Shown here piece after piece: positions 47,801 to 60,150 of a stretch of 64,000 bases of DNA. The stretch comes from Rhyacophila brunnea (Eukaryota; Arthropoda; Insecta; Trichoptera; Rhyacophilidae). The notes beneath the pieces are model-generated. The model made no database searches. It was not told where the DNA came from and was given only the letters and a program-made list of their open reading frames with translations. Location of the stretch: NCBI GenBank assembly GCA_022495005.1, contig JAGYXB010000002.1, positions 62,001-126,000 of the forward strand. The letters run 5' to 3'. The position numbers and the translations under genes were made by a program. The stretch's first letter is position 1, and the number at the start of each line of letters is the position of its first letter.

Positions 47801-50105
47801 ATTAAATATTCTTTTATTTAATAAATAAAATACACGATGAAATGAAAATTAACAAATTATCAACTTTATGAACATTTAGAATTACTTATATTCTAACTGT
47901 ATGTAATTGTAAGTCAATGGTGAATAGTATTTTTTTCTAAGCCACGTTCACTCATAATCGAATGTAGGCCTTTACAGGATGTTGGTGACTTTCTTCAAAA
48001 GTGATGATTGATGTATGATATGTTTTACAGGTTGATATAGTTTTACCGTAATGGTTAACCTTATCACTGCCAGCCAATTTTTACCAGGTGGACACTTATT
48101 GTAGGCCAGTTATTTTTGGAATTCCATAAATCCCTTAAAAATATTAAATAGGAACATAATGATAAATATTAATTTGTAAAAATTACCAAATCAACATGTT
48201 TCTCGAGTTATCCTAAATATTTTCACGCTAAAAATATGATAAATATTGTTTAGGAAATATACTTACACAAACAGTTTATTCAAAAGTTATGCTGCTTACA
48301 AGAACGCACGAGTTAACTTGTCTATGGCCTGACGCGACATATTACATGCTTTGACGAGTTAACTAGGCTCTGTCAGTGATCAGGTTATTAATATAATGTT
48401 CAGTTTTGTAGAAAATGAAATAGGATTTTTAAGATAATGATGTTTGACAAAGTTATATAGCCACCATAGATAATAGACGTAAATACGATAAAAGTCGATA
48501 TTTCAAGTCAGATACAGTTAATTACAATGATATTAAAATTGTCATTATGAATAAGGACATACATTTACGGGGACATAGTTATGTAGTAATAATAATCTTC
48601 TAGCAATCCGACCATAATATTTTGTGGTAATTATTTGTCAATACTTCTTGTCAGATCGATGATTTTATTAATTTCCTATTGTTTAGCCTGAAGATTTCAT
48701 GATAAATTTTCATTGCTTGCTGTTATTCTGTGCAGCCAAAAATCCAACGATCGGCAACATACCTAATATTAATGCAGATTCTGAAACAATAATTATTTTC
48801 AAAATATGTAATGTCAAAAAACAAAATGACAATATTGTCACCGTTTCTATTTTTGTAAGAATGCACGAATATAGTATAGACATTTATACAATAAATTTAC
48901 TAAAACGTAAACTTCTTTCAATTTTTATTTGTGTTCACGTTAGTTGACTTGCAAACGTCAAAATTACGATAAGTAATAATATCATTATTTCGATGCCACG
49001 ACTGCAAAAAAATTTCAAGGGACAAGCGTATAATATAAACACAATATTATATTGAAAGTTGACTTACCCATTATTTTATTTTATCAGCTGTCAAATAATT
49101 GCAAAACCTTTTTATTAATATGGTTTAAAAATGCCGAACATCAATATTATTCTGACATTATTACATATTATAATTTATTTTATTTACATCAATTCCAACT
49201 CGAAAAATTTTGCACGATTGCTTTTATTTTGAAAATATTATATAGAATTGACATGACATTTAAAAATATTGACATTACAGTAGTGACAAAATAGTCACAC
49301 AGCTCAAGTGTTGATTGGTTGGTTCATGATTGAGCTCTGATTGGTCATTTAACTGGCCTTGTATCATTACGATTTCGTGGTTCAGATACTGAGCGCATGG
49401 GATATCCTAATATATCACGATATTTGTATGGAAGATTTATCCCCTGATAACGATGGCAAACCGATATTTGAAAAGTACTATGTTTTTATAATTGATTATC
49501 TGTATCTACTGAATGTTAATTACATAACCAAGTTGGTCATATGAGTATTATTTTGTTTCATTTTTCTGTGCAGTCTTAAATGTGACTTCGAACTTTTTAC
49601 TACTGAAGTGTAGATTTAATTTAATAAATACGTGACCCACAATAGTCCACTTAGGCATGCTAAATGTGGTAAAAATAAAACATTTTACTATCTCTCATTA
49701 GGGTAATGTCATTAGCTACGTTTCAGGCCAACATATATCATACGTTTTTAAAATAATAAACATAATCTAGATAAAGTTTTATAATTACGTGTGGAACGTA
49801 TCAATTTTCCTTGTGGTCGTTAAATTCGTCTGAAAAGGAAGACATGCATTTTCCAAGATAACAAAAACATTTTCTACGAAAATACAATGTTGCCTAACAT
49901 AATTATAAAACCGGAACCATGTTAAAAGCATTTCCAAGTACGTTTAGATGTACATGGACCATGTATTTTTAAGCCAAAACATACCTCCATATTATGTAGG
50001 TATACAAAAATATTTAATCTATTTTCTAATTATCTACATTTCTAGTAAATATTTAGTGAAAAAAATGTTAAATCACAGGGTTTTTATTGGTTTTATATAT
50101 AAATA
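44870..50105. other. Long stretch without recognisable features
   Basis: Over 5 kb of AT-rich DNA. Short ORFs (for example 45933-46166, 48699-48947 and 49052-49294) have the amino-acid make-up of random AT-rich sequence. No repeat from elsewhere in the window was identified. Confidence 0.35.
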
Positions 50106-50106
50106 T

Positions 50107-50145
50107 CATCATCGTCAGCCGGAGTTGATCCACTGCTGGATAAAA
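50107..50145 (+). repeat. Short relic of a common insect repeat tail
   Basis: ATCATCGTCAGCCGGAGTTG with ATCCACTGCTGGATAAA resembles a CATCATCAGCC...TCCACTGCTGGACATA tail that I recall as widespread at the 3' end of insect retroelements. Recognition is from memory of the pattern only. Confidence 0.4.
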
Positions 50146-50188
50146 ACTAGCTCCTTCTAGAGACGAAGGGTGGAGGTAGGCTAATAAA

Positions 50189-50343
50189 ATCCACCATAAA
50201 TTAATAGTGCACACTAAACTTTTTCAGTTATAGGTATTTGTTTTCATTTAACTAAGACTGCAGTGTGTAGATAGTGTTGGTTAGTTTTTTAATAATGGAT
50301 TTAAATTTAAATTCCATCGAGTACCTTCGGTCGATAGTATTAA
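50189..50343. repeat. Third copy of the 153-bp repeat, followed by an inverted TTAATACTATC block
   Basis: 50189-50286 matches the units at 3721 and 3874 (ATCCACC, TAGTGCACACTAAACTTTTT). At 50290-50343 the block seen at 13124 and 41896 appears inverted, ending CGGTCGATAGTATTAA. Confidence 0.6.
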
Positions 50344-51434
50344 TACTATAACCAAACGTTTGAATTGGGAATTTGATTAAATTCAACTAAAATATATGAC
50401 AGAAAAGCTATTTTACCAAAAAAGATTACACTGATCTTGGGGAAGCTTTCATGAAGCAGTACATTATTATATATTTGTCTTTATTTATCTGTATATTTGA
50501 TTTGACTGCCTGTAACGCATGAGTGCTTGGCCCGGAAAATATCTTTGTGAAAAGTGGTGGTGACTAACGTTTGAGAAATTTATGATTTAAACGTATTATT
50601 GGCCACCCAATAAATTTGACCACTTTCGTGCAATGCACATATCGCACATATCGACGAGGCGGATCTGTTTTGTGCTTTCGTCTACCGAAAGCTTGGATAT
50701 TCACAACGAATGCTAATTTAAGTGGTATTTCATCCAATAACTTTTGCTTTTACTAAATTTTATAAGCTTTCTTTACAATCTGACTGTCAATAGATAAAGT
50801 CAAATAATAAACAAAATCAAAGGAATTGTATACGATCTTTAAATTTAATTAAACATAAATTTGATTGTCATTCACATTTCATAGATTAAGCAATGTCGCA
50901 AATTCAAAGGCAAAATTACCTCTTAATCATTGCCACAGTGTCTTTCATGAAATACTTACTCATTTTATGTAGAAGGAATTCGTTACCTTTTCTAATAAAA
51001 TCGCAATGCGCCTGTGAAAATTGTAGTAATAAAAATGACAGAACATTAAACGTTTTCACCGCACTTCCATATATAAAAGAGGAAATGACAGGTATAAAAT
51101 ATTTAATATATATTTTTACAACCGTGCGTTTTCTTTGAAATAAAATTTTGAATCTCTTTATGCTTGATATCTTTATCCACGTACTGAGATATCACCGCCA
51201 TTCTCTTTTGTCAGCTATTATTGTATATTTTATATTTAATTGTATTCTTCTTCTTCTTCAAAAATATGTTTTGGACTTTGTGGAGTATTTTTTTTACCAA
51301 GTATGCACCCAACGGGGTATTAGGAGTGCGAAGCAATCGGGTGGGAGGATTCAAGTTTGCATTAAAATGTATAGAATGTACATTTTACAATTTCATTATT
51401 AAAATCTAATATTATTCAATTAAATTACATGAAC

Positions 51435-51530
51435 TACGGCCCTTTTAATTAATATTTAATTACCACAAATAAATTACATGCTAATTATATCTAATGGCCA
51501 CCTGATGGGCAACGCACCAGTTGCGTTAAT
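51435..51530 (-). repeat. R4 repeat copy, inverted
   Basis: Complement of the R4 block (TTAATTACCACA, ATTATATCTAATGGCCA, GCAACGCACCAG), ending beside the hAT insertion site at 51531. Confidence 0.55.
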
Positions 51531-51538
51531 GTCTAAAT

Positions 51539-52383
51539 CAGGGGAGGGCAAACTGTGGCCCGCCGGGTATTTTTTTGTGGCCCCCGATCATTAATTGTAC
51601 TTCTGATTACGAATACCTTATTTATAATTCTTTAAAAAATATTGACAATAGATTAAAATTTGAAGAATTTGTTGTTTCGTAAATGTATTATCTCAGTACG
51701 TCTTCCTTGCGTCTCGTCTTACACTATGTAACCAATATTTTCTACGTTGAACATCGTGACACATTTAAATACTTTTAACTCCGCGTTCCAAAGAAAAAAA
51801 ATATATGCCCATGATATTATGGTAAACAGTTTGAATGGATTTCAATTAAAACACAAGTTATTCCTTCGACAAATATCGAATAATAAAATGGACCACTTTC
51901 CAACTTTGAAGTTGCTGAATATACCAGAATATAAATTTGAAGAGTATGGTAAAATTATTAAAGCTCTGAATGACGATTTTTCACAAAGATTTGGTGACTT
52001 CCGAAATATTGAGACAAGTTTAGCAATAGTACGCGATTCATTTTCAATAGATATTGATAGTGTACCGACAGAGCTACAATTTGAAATTATTGATCTGCAG
52101 TGTGACACTGATTTAAGAGAATTGCATCGTCGTGAAGAAATCTCCAAATTTTACAATCCCCTTAATTCAGACAAATTCGACCAACTTAAAGATTATGCAA
52201 GAAATAGTTCGTTATTTTTGGACCTACCTATATCTATATGTGAACAAACATTTTCGATCATGAACCTCAACAAAATTCTTTATTCTCAAAATAGTGTAGG
52301 TATATCTTCTTTTACTTGCGGCCCGCCGCTCATTTCGAATCCTTGAATTTGGCCTTCCATCCAAAAAGTTTGCCCCCCCCCTG
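51539..52383 (+). mobile_element. Deletion-derivative hAT transposon
   Basis: Left terminus CAGGGGAGGGCAAACTGTGG with CCCGCCGGG. The right end is its complement with a slipped run of C, to 52383. Exact 8-bp target duplication GTCTAAAT at 51531-51538 and 52384-52391. At 845 bp it is far shorter than an autonomous element and retains only a C-terminal piece of transposase. Confidence 0.9.
51747..52346 (+). pseudogene. C-terminal hAT transposase fragment (GTF2IRD2/ZBED-like subfamily)
   Basis: A 199-codon open frame with no ATG at its start (begins TTG). It carries HLNTFNSAFQ, a middle HFPTLK, then RFGDF, LQFEIIDLQCD and SLFLDLPISICEQTFSIMNL. The last four are the order and spacing of the hAT C-terminal region, including the dimerisation domain with its CEQTFS motif, as in transposase-derived vertebrate proteins of the GTF2IRD2/ZBED5 type. 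The N-terminal zinc finger and catalytic residues are missing, and the end reads into the terminal repeat (FTCGPPLISNP). It cannot encode a working transposase. The absence of stops suggests recent decay. Confidence 0.82.
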
Positions 52384-52652
52384 GTCTAAATATATGAAGT
52401 ACCTACGTGTGTTGTAAACTACCAAAGACCGACACTTATCAAAGGGCACCAATCGAAGAAAATAACGCATGATATATTTTAAATTTTTGTTTTCTTACAT
52501 ACAGTTAACATGACAAATTATAAATTCAAGACGTTCATAATATGATATTAAAAAATAGTATCAAAATGGTGTAAAGAAGAAAGAAATATATGCAGTATCA
52601 CAAAAACAGTATAAAAAGTAAATAAGTACAAACATTATAAAGCATTGAAACA

Positions 52653-52860
52653 CACCGAATGAGCTAAGTGGACCCTATTTTAAGAATTTATAAAACAACG
52701 CCTACCTATACTCATCGTCACGTAGGTAGAGTATATCAACATCCGAAGCGATTTAGTTGAACAGAGTTATTGCCCTCCCAATTGGCATCACGAATGGCAG
52801 GTTCGTTTTGCACATTGGGAGAACAAACAACTGATTCTTCCATCTCATAACACATATAGA
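52653..52860. repeat. Dispersed repeat R3, copy 2
   Basis: Matches 36672-36900 block for block (ACCGAATGAGCTAAGTGGAC, CTCCCAATTGGCATCA, GGGAGAACAAACAACTGAT). Confidence 0.6.
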
Positions 52861-52969
52861 TTCTGCATTGAGCCTGAAACGTCAAGAAAAGAAGGAAGTC
52901 GTACACGCGGTGAAACTCCAAGAATCTATTACAATATAAAACAACCGCAAAAGTCTCAAACACGATAAA

Positions 52970-54530
52970 ATATCTTGAAAATATATGGATCTAGCTGACG
53001 ATAATCAAACCCTGACCCTCCGGATCCATAGAGTACAATGGTAGCAACTATGATAATAATATTTAAAATACTTTGACTCTTCTCACTACAATATATTATA
53101 TTTCCATGAACCTCGGTAGGTTTATTTACGTATATTTTTGATTTGTTTGAGACACACGTGTATAATCAGCTGACAATGTTATAATTACCACATGTCTATC
53201 ACGAGGAAAATGTTTGTAATACGTCGGCAACATAATTTATCTGATTATGTACATTATGAAACCGGCTGTCATTTCACAGTTGAAGAGACGTTTATTATTT
53301 ACAAAAAACTGTAATTCAATATTACTTGTGACTTAGGATTTTATTTGTCAGATGAAACTGGTTGGTTTTAATGTTTTGTTCGGTACCTTTATTATACTGT
53401 TTGCTCCATATTTTGATATTATAATTTATTTTGTAGGAGGGAACTCCCAATAAACTGTCGCCACGGTAGATCTTTGACCTTTTCCCTTCCATGGTAACAA
53501 ATTTTATCACTGAACGATATTATAAATTTGGTAATTTTCTTTGTCTCCCACAATTTCCCGTTTCCCATTTTGTTACTTTGAAAGTCAGCATCACATTGAC
53601 ACAGAACTAAGTATGCATAATATGTAACAATCATACCACTCAGCATTAAATACTAAATTAAACACAAAACAAAATAATACAGCAATGGTGATGTTAGCAA
53701 TTCCTCAATCACAAGTTAATAATTAGGTTTCGATTTATTAATTGCAACAATATCTCTTGTAATATGTGTACTGCATTTGTATAAATTAGAAAGATAATGG
53801 CATGAATTCTTACTCAACTCACCGAGACCGTCATGAGACGTAATACTATTGTCATGAGTCCTTCACTCGACATAGTTAACTATTACTCCACTAGAATCAA
53901 GTCTGTTAGTTCATTAATATAATCAATATCTTGATCACATCAATCTCACCAGTACATCATTACCTGCGATTATAATCTCACATTATCATCCTTATTATTG
54001 TATTCAGTGTATTCCTATAAAGATCAATAAAGACCCTCCTCTAAATCTAAAAGCAACCACAACTCTATTTCCTCCATCTAATCTACTGCCAGACATAATA
54101 TTTTATCACTTCAATATGCATGGATATGTTTCAATATGCTCAATATTTTATTTAATACTGTAGATAATAATAATTATTTCAGTACGTATCAATACGCACT
54201 TTTCTTGATATGCCGGTAAGTACTTATTTTTTTAATGTATCACCAAAACGATATCGAATGATATGATGCTTTCTAAAATACTATTTACTTGAAAGAAAAA
54301 ACATCATTGGATAATTAACTATCTATCAATACATATAATTATTACTGTGTCTCTGAATACAGGGTATAGTGATGTATGTTATCTGTTATCTTATCAGTCT
54401 TCTATGTCCGTTTTCTAAAGACCAATAATTATACAAATGGTTTGCAGATAACATTCTATCAAATTTGTTTAAAGATATATCTGGCACTTATGTATTTCTA
54501 TTATAACTTGATTCAAAAGATAAAAATATG
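52970..54530. other. Intergenic AT-rich stretch
   Basis: No gene or repeat recognised. Minus-strand ORFs at 53322-53646 overlap in different frames and carry no motif. Confidence 0.35.
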
Positions 54531-54535
54531 TTACT

Positions 54536-55359
54536 CTCGGTTGATAGTATTAAATGAAGGGTGTAGTCAAAAAACTTTATAACCTACCAAAGTGTGTTTT
54601 GGAGATAATCAACATCAAAGTTTAAAAAAATTGTCTTCAATATACTGAGTGAAATTTTGCTAGAATCAAAGGTATATGTTTTCATTCATATAAATAACAC
54701 ACATCCTATTTATGTACATTTTTATTGTAAATTACAGTTTTTAATTTCGCTAATCCAGTTTTTCAATATAATATAAAGAAATGTATGGATTTAGATAGTA
54801 TTACTGTACTTAATTATTATTATTTTACATGGTAATTTTGCTTAATTTATGTATACTCAATGATCAATAGTTTGATCTTACATTCTTTTAAGTTGTAATT
54901 TTTTAAAGTTTTTTAGTTTTTAAAAAGCATGCATGAAAGAAAAAACTGGACACAAACAACATACAAGTTGGAGTGACTACTTGCTACATCAGTGAATTTA
55001 TCCAATTTTGATATTATTTTCATCTTGATTAACAGTTCACCAGATTGGATTCTCACTATTTCTTCCATAAACATCACCTGGATATCTTCGTCATTGAAGT
55101 TTAAATTCTTGAAATACTCCCAAAAATCTCTAACGTCGTCCATATCGATGTGGTTTGTCTTGTTTTTCAACGGGATAGTGGCTACATGTGAAATGTATTT
55201 TTGTGTATTACTGTCATCTAATATTATTATGTTTTAACTAAAATGATTGAAGTATTTGAAGTAAAAACTTCTTTAGTCAATAAAGTAGTTAACTAAAATA
55301 TCACATGCTATGAATTATCCATTTTTAACCCCACTCCTCAATTAATACTATCAACCGAG
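54536..55359. mobile_element. Segment bounded by exact 18-bp inverted repeats
   Basis: CTCGGTTGATAGTATTAA at 54536-54553 and its exact complement at 55342-55359. The 824-bp interval contains the unrecognised ORF below. No target duplication is obvious. Because the motif TTAATACTATC also starts a dispersed repeat, the pair could instead be two separate repeat ends facing each other. Confidence 0.45.
54913..55236 (-). CDS. Unrecognised ORF, possible gene or transposon fragment
   Basis: Minus-strand frame open for ~108 codons. It has protein-like composition against the AT-rich background: HIDMDDVRDFWEYFKNLNF, EDIQVMFMEEIVRIQSGELL, then a basic IKMKIISKLDKF and a hydrophobic end. Acidic and aromatic residues alternate as in an amphipathic helical domain. 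There is no ATG at the open end; an internal Met at the DMDDV position is the first plausible start. I do not recognise a family. It lies wholly inside the inverted-repeat-bounded segment 54536-55359. Confidence 0.35.
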
Positions 55360-55500
55360 GGAACGTTATTGATGAAATTTGAATTTAAATCATAGTTGAT
55401 ATTTCAGTTTTGTATTTCATTTAAGTATTTTTTTGCGACACGGGTTTCACTTTTCAGGATTATGTACACTGACAATGAATACAGCTAATTATCGTAAAAA
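55342..55500 (+). repeat. Partial copy of the 13124-type foldback
   Basis: TTAATACTATCAACCGAGGG, then GAAATTTGAATTTAAAT, GTATTTCATTTAAGT, TTTTTTGCGACACGGGTTTC and CACTGACAATGAATACAG match 13124-13310 in order; the right arm is missing. Confidence 0.6.
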
Positions 55501-55509
55501 AACAATCCA

Positions 55510-57890
55510 ATAAAAAAACGTGAAAGCTCTATAACTAAGTAAAGGAATATGTAAGTATAAATACTAATGCTAAAAATTTAAAGTCTTTATAGAAAACTAG
55601 TAGTCAACTAGCAGACACCATAGTCAGGTATAGCATAGTGCCTCTCTCGGGCCGTACACATCTTAAGGTTAAATATTTCTATATGTTTATTATGATAAGA
55701 GGTGATTGAACGAGAAATATTACATGAATTTGTACTTATCCTATGCTTCGATAGGGTAAAAATGGTTAGCAATATTTATTATATTATATACTTATTATAA
55801 TTCCACAGTTTTAGTAAATAATATAATCTTGAATATAATATATTATCTAATAGTCGTCAGTGTGTGATATATTTCAACACTTTAAATTCTCCATGTGAAC
55901 CAATAATCAATTGATATTCCAATAGTAATTATAGATTATAATACTTATATAACTAACGATTCTATATAAACATTATTTCAATAGATTGCATTTAAGAATA
56001 GAAGAGTTCAGACAACTATTATTATCAATAAAAACAAAACAGTTTTTTTTTTAAATTATAGATGTTATCAAATGAAAATCCGAACCCATTTGAGAAAATC
56101 GGCGCCAATTTGACGCCGCTATTGACCAAGTAATTATGGACAATTGGCTTCAGTTCGACTACCCTTGTCCTTGGTAAAAATGTTTTATTTTTTTACTTTT
56201 AGATATTTCTTAAAACCCCACAAAGATGAGTTTATATTTAAAAAAGTGTTTTAATATCTCAATACCTACATAAGTTTTGAAAAAATATTTAAATAAATCA
56301 TATAATATAAAAGTTGTAGCAGGTTTAGTAATTTCTTGATAAATTTACTACAATATTTTTATAATCTGGCTGTTGGTCCACTTTTTTCTAAGTTTTTGTC
56401 TATCTCAAATGGATTAATACTAAAGTTTTGAAAGATTTATGATTTTGGCTAGTAATGAAAGTAAGTACTGATACCAAATAACTCAATAAGTGCCTAAATA
56501 CCCCATCAATTGGGAAGAAAAATATTATGACCAACTCGTGTGTAGTTATAACTTTAAAATTTTTAAATAAATGAAATAAAATGAGAGAGTAAAATAGTAA
56601 TACTGAATGAAAGTACTGTTGTTTTTTGACTCAACGGAGTTCGAAGGATAGAAAGTAGGTACTAGGTAGCTATCAGTCGGGAAGCATCCTTCGCAACCTA
56701 ACCTAACCTACTCACCGCCTTTTTTATTTTTGCGCCAAAGTTTTGTTATTTCAACCCATGCCCATGTTCTATATCTCATATGAAAACCCAAATGCACGTA
56801 ATATTTAAATTTTCTGAATCCATGGTTTAATTATAAGTGTAAATAAGCTACTCAACATAAACTCTTTCGTATCAGTACCTAAGTACTACCTATTATTGGT
56901 ATCTTGATTCAAACACACAAAATCATTGTTACATGTTTCAACCGTTATTCCAGCTATTCTTCCACCAATAATCCAATATTTTTATATTGCACTCGGTTAT
57001 AATAGTTTTTATAATGTAGGTACCCAAGGTATCTTTAGAGTTCTACTCTGTATAGTTTTTAATACTTCTGTTTTTCACAGTCTTTCGCTTTGAATTAAGG
57101 TATAGATAATAGATACTTTTCTTGATTACTGCCCAGCGTCAGAAATCTCTCTAGATTTAAGTCTTAATGTACTTGTATTTTTGCTAATAATTTTTAATTT
57201 GTATAGCTTTTAAGTTACATGACTACTAGTTAATTTTGTCTTAATTAGTTAGAATCAAACTGGTTTAATTAATAAAGTAATTTTTTGTCGGAATCTGAGA
57301 GAGATTCGAGTCCTGCGTATTATAAGTATGAGTGTTTTTTAAATTATATTTATTGTTATCATTGGCTCTACCATCAAATATAGGTGTTAGACACTTGCTT
57401 TGCACCCAAACAGACATTTAAAAGCAATCATTAAAATAATCAACTTTTCTCGTATCAGAATTTTGTGAAAAACTATAGTTATTAGAGGTGGGGAATACCA
57501 TAAATGAAATAATCCAAAACGACGCTTTATTCGCCATTTTCCATTTGGTCCAGTTTGAGTTTTCCATTATTGACTTTCGCTTTCACCGTTTTATGTATGC
57601 GCATTATTTATTTCGTCTCCATGGCAACCGCTCAAACGCAAATCAAAATGCCATAAATAATCCCCATGATCCGAACACCGGTTCATTGCCGTAAGATAGG
57701 GAAGATTATTTTTTATCGTGCGTTTTTTTAATTTCTTTGGTTTTTTAAATTAAATATTATTTTAGAAATACAGTCAGATCAAAAACGTATATTTTAGTGA
57801 TAATAACGTATTGTAAATAACAATTCAATTATAATATTGTAATCATAGGCTATATTATTATCATGACAATCTAAAAATATGCATGATGCT
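55510..57890. other. Intergenic stretch
   Basis: Contains GGCGCCAATTTGACGCCG at about 56100, which resembles the repeated word in the arms of the element at 1-497. It also has three CCTAA-type pentamers (CAACCTAACCTAACCTA, near 56694-56710), the complement of TTAGG. The ORF at 57488-57694 is in a slightly GC-richer patch without a recognised motif. Confidence 0.35.
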
Positions 57891-57893
57891 ATT

Positions 57894-58335
57894 TTATACC
57901 ATTTTTTTATTAGCTCGTATTCTTGTTTGTCCCGTACAGATTTTTTCTTGTTTGTCCAAGATTTTTAACTAACTTCCCGACTAGCTAGACATTTGAAACT
58001 TTTAGAATATATCAGAACACGACGGGAATGCATTTTTTAATACTTTTGGCCATCTTTAAGCAGATTTTAATTCATTTTCAGTTAATGCTGTTTGGTGAGT
58101 TTCGGAAAAAAATCATTAAAAGTAATATTTACTACTCACTATTATTGGTTGCTAAATGGGTCCTAGCAACTAAGTTATTAATATATACGTGCGTTACTAT
58201 GGAAATCAATATGAAATGTCAAAATGACATTTCAGTATTCTATATTTATTAATACATAGAATCGTCAAGTTTATATAATTCAACAGAAAATTTAAAAACG
58301 TGGTATATAAAAAGTTCTTTTTATCTTGTAATTAT
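57894..58335 (-). mobile_element. MITE-A copy 6, minus strand
   Basis: Reverse of the MITE-A consensus with a deletion in the TTGTCCGGTGG region (near 57935-57960). Confidence 0.78.
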
Positions 58336-58339
58336 TCAT

Positions 58340-59275
58340 AGTAATATTGAATAAAAACAAATAATTTTAAAAGATTTTTTTACAATTTCGTTGTTGCATA
58401 ATTTATAAATGGATAAAAAGAAAATTTCCTAGTGAAACTATATTATTATAAATTTGAAGCACCTATTTAAATTTCTCAGTGAGACACTGCTAACAAGTAT
58501 TTATAATGGAGTCGTTTTACGAATAGCACAATGGATACGACTAGCATTGAAACAGGCATTGGTGCAAACAAACCAATAAACATGCGAATCGCCGATACAT
58601 TTTGTTATGTTGAGGCACAATAAGATCATTCAAAGCACACTTGTATGCATCTGCACTTGAATTATTCCCAGGCGTAAAAAATAGCTGATGATCTATAGTC
58701 TAAGAGCTGATGCTTCACCACCAAACGTACGGCCTGATGATACGGTCAATAAAGACCGAGGGTTGTGCGGAGTGTGTTGGTTTGGAGCTTGTGTAATGTT
58801 TTTAGTAAATCAAACTGTTATCTAGAGAAAAACACAATAGATAAGATGCGCGTGGGTTCGCCCTTGCGATCAAAGGGTTCTTACTATCACTTATAATACA
58901 TTCAATGTAAATCAAATTTGCATGTGTCTGGTTGGCTTAATACGATATTGTTTTATAGATCCTAAAATCTTATAGGTAGTACCTATATGTTATAAAAGTA
59001 TTTCAATACTACCATGTGAATATAATTTAAAAGTCAATACACACAATATCCCCATTTAGTCAGTCAAAGGAGATAGATATAATAATAAATATTATAAATG
59101 TAATTTGAATAAAAAAAATACCATGTTTGTTAATATAATACAAGTGGAACATATCACCACTGACAATTACATAAAATGAAACATACGGAAGAAAAATCAT
59201 ATTATTTTATGAATAAACATTACACTCATACGGGTAAAGATAGGAGGAGAAATTAGATGAGAGATATTGAAATTA
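58340..59275. other. Intergenic stretch with a GC-richer unexplained patch
   Basis: 58500-58880 is richer in GC than its surroundings and includes the small hairpin CGGTCAATAAAGACCG near 58744. No frame with a recognisable product on either strand. Confidence 0.3.
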
Positions 59276-59280
59276 TTTGT

Positions 59281-59738
59281 AATTATTACAAGATAAAAAA
59301 AAACTTTTTATATACAACGTTTTTAAATTTTCTGTTAAATTATATAAACTTGACTAGCTTAAACGATCAAAAAAATTTGAACTTGATAGAAATAATACTG
59401 AAATGTCATTTTGACATTTCATATTGATTTCCATAGTAACGCAAGTATTTATTAATATTTTAGTTGCTAGGACACCAGACCCCTCTAGCAACCAATAATT
59501 GTGGATTGGATTACGGATTTCTTACGATATAGCTTTTCATACAAAACAGAATTAACTGAAAATGAATTCAATTCTACTTAAAGATGGCAAAAAATGTATC
59601 AAACGAATGCATTGGCATTGTATTCTGGTATATTCTAAAAGTTTAAAATGTTTAACTAGTCGGGAAGTTAGTTAAAAATCGATTGCAAGATTTGTACCGG
59701 AAAAATAAGAATACGAGCTAATAAAAACGTTGTAAAAA
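59281..59738 (+). mobile_element. MITE-A copy 7
   Basis: Complete MITE-A blocks apart from loss of the ACAACCACCGG segment before AAATAAGAATACGAGC. Confidence 0.8.
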
Positions 59739-60150
59739 TAAAAAATCAGATATTATTATGTTTTCACTTTTTATGTATGTACAATAATATGATATTCCAA
59801 TTTTTGAATTCATTATTCTGATAATTTGATTTTAAAAAACCTGGATTTCATAATATTATCGTTTACATAATAATATTATTTAATGCCGAATATTACCGAT
59901 AGAAAATATTTGAAATAAGTGTAGTTAGTATAAGTAAGTATAAGAAAGCGACATTTTTTAACACGTATTTCCTACTTCAATTTATAATCAGTACCTACGA
60001 AGTCTTTATATTATATAACGTATTTTCATGCAGTTTCTGGTGCCAATATACTCGTATTTATGTGATCGTTTCACTTCTACGACTGCACTATCATTTCATG
60101 ACATTACTATTATTATGACAAATTATTTATATATTAATATTTATATCTAA

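Noticed and set aside
57488..57694. 68-codon ORF in a GC-richer patch
   Set aside because: No ATG at the open end, no motif and no splice or promoter signal that I could support.
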